A stretch of 64,000 bases of DNA, from contig DGAD01000043.1 in the NCBI GenBank assembly GCA_002382805.1, positions 1 to 64,000 of the forward strand. The letters run 5' to 3'. This DNA is from Clostridiales bacterium UBA4039. GTDB taxonomy: Bacteria; Bacillota; Clostridia; Lachnospirales; Vallitaleaceae. Shown here piece by piece: positions 63,604 through 64,000 of this stretch (its first letter is position 1; every line of letters begins with the position of its first letter). Below the pieces are notes generated by a model that searched no databases, was not told the origin of the DNA, and worked only from the letters and a program-made list of their open reading frames with translations. A program made the translations under genes and the position numbers.

Positions 63604-63762
63604 ATAAACAAAATTATCAAAACTAAATTTGTAAAGCAATACAAATTTGAAAATATAGAGCAACTAAAAATTGAATTGGTAGATTACCATAGAATCCATT
63701 CTTCACTCGATTATTTTAGCCCAGCAAAATATAAACGAATTCACCTTGAAAAATCGGTTTAA
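63604..63762 (+). pseudogene. C-terminal relic of an IS3-family (IS150-type) transposase
   Basis: An open stretch of 52 codons reads KFVKQYKFENIEQLKIELVD, then IHSSLDYFSPAKY and a final LEKSV before a stop, the typical end of an IS3-family OrfB with the YxxxRIHSxLxYxxP motif. About six residues (usually WYNN-like) are missing before RIHSS and the catalytic DDE part is absent, so it is a dead fragment. No clear terminal repeat is visible. Confidence 0.75.
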
Positions 63763-63824
63763 AAAAGTATTGCCAATCCAGAATCAATAAAGTGCGGATT
63801 CAATCCGTTAATATTAGTAAAAAA

Positions 63825-63961
63825 ATGAACGGTGTTGTGGTATCAATAAATGATATTAGCACATTTGTTGATCGTATTACAGAAATTGCAGATCAAACAA
63901 ATCTATTAGCGATTAATGCAGCAATCTAAGCCGCTAGAAGGAATTACCGTTGTTCACTATA
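63825..63961 (+). pseudogene. Fragment of a methyl-accepting chemotaxis protein with a nonsense codon
   Basis: The translation INDISTFVDRITEIADQTNL and LAINAAI, then a stop, then AAR is the hairpin tip of MCP signalling domains, where AIEAAR is expected. The GAA for Glu has become TAA at 63927-63929. The rest of the receptor is missing on both sides, so it is a pseudogene fragment. The tail (63962-64000) is A-rich with nothing recognised. Confidence 0.8.
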
Positions 63962-64000
63962 TTCATAAAAAAAAATGAAAAATGCAAAAATCTTCTCAAG

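Noticed and set aside
1..64000. CRISPR arrays, tRNA and rRNA genes
   Set aside because: No regularly spaced repeats of 25-40 bases, no cloverleaf with CCA-type ends and no rRNA-like conserved blocks were seen.

Overview
The window is AT-rich chromosomal DNA of a Gram-positive anaerobe of the class Clostridia, probably a Lachnospirales or Vallitalea-like lineage. This is inferred from gene content: a BceRS-BceAB module, YesMN-type two-component regulation of CUT1 sugar transporters, a small DUF4250 protein, an SLH-domain surface protein, a radical-SAM sulfatase maturase, AhpC/AhpF, and many AraC regulators next to glycoside-processing enzymes. Ribosome binding sites are strong (AGGAGG-like) and genes sit in tight operons with ATGA overlaps. 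No tRNA, rRNA or CRISPR array was seen.

Left end (1-8.6 kb) is an accessory region, visibly more AT-rich than the rest. It holds an ECF sigma factor with its membrane anti-sigma factor, two small secreted proteins, a membrane-protein gene split by a complete IS21-family element (2943-5267, 8-bp target duplication), an unknown gene, a decayed second copy of the sigma/anti-sigma/secreted-protein cassette, a secreted papain-like (C39-like) cysteine peptidase and a small membrane-anchored protein.

The middle (8.6-20 kb) carries signalling and defence functions: a GGDEF/HD-GYP receptor behind a Nudix hydrolase, a TetR regulator with an ABC exporter, a HAD phosphatase, a BceRS-BceAB-like peptide-antibiotic detoxification module and a thioredoxin-like protein.

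From 20 kb the window is mainly carbohydrate metabolism. (i) 20.1-28.3 kb: a GH105 unsaturated uronyl hydrolase divergent from an operon of AraC, Gfo/Idh dehydrogenase, MFS transporter, ZIP transporter, FGGY kinase, ThuA-like protein and a second ZIP transporter. (ii) 28.4-33.6 kb: an osmoprotectant ABC transporter followed by a large EAL phosphodiesterase. (iii) 33.7-35.6 kb: a DUF1456 protein, an esterase, acylphosphatase and DUF4250. (iv) 35.8-40.9 kb: an AraC regulator divergent from two consecutive Gfo/Idh dehydrogenase plus TIM-barrel isomerase pairs. (v) 41-46 kb: a WG/SLH surface protein, an SDR and a probably PerR/Fur-controlled ahpCF operon. (vi) 46.3-49.1 kb: another Gfo/Idh dehydrogenase, a 2H phosphoesterase and an anaerobic sulfatase-maturase. 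(vii) 49.3-63.4 kb: YesN/YesM, a CUT1 transporter, a GH88 unsaturated glucuronyl hydrolase, a second CUT1 transporter, a small membrane protein, a GH112 galactoside phosphorylase and an AraC regulator. Cluster vii reads as one uptake-and-cleavage route for lyase-generated, galactose-containing oligosaccharides; its exact substrate cannot be settled from sequence alone.

The right end (63.4-64 kb) has no intact gene: it contains a strong orphan promoter, a relic of an IS3-family transposase and a relic of a chemotaxis receptor with a nonsense codon in its signalling tip.
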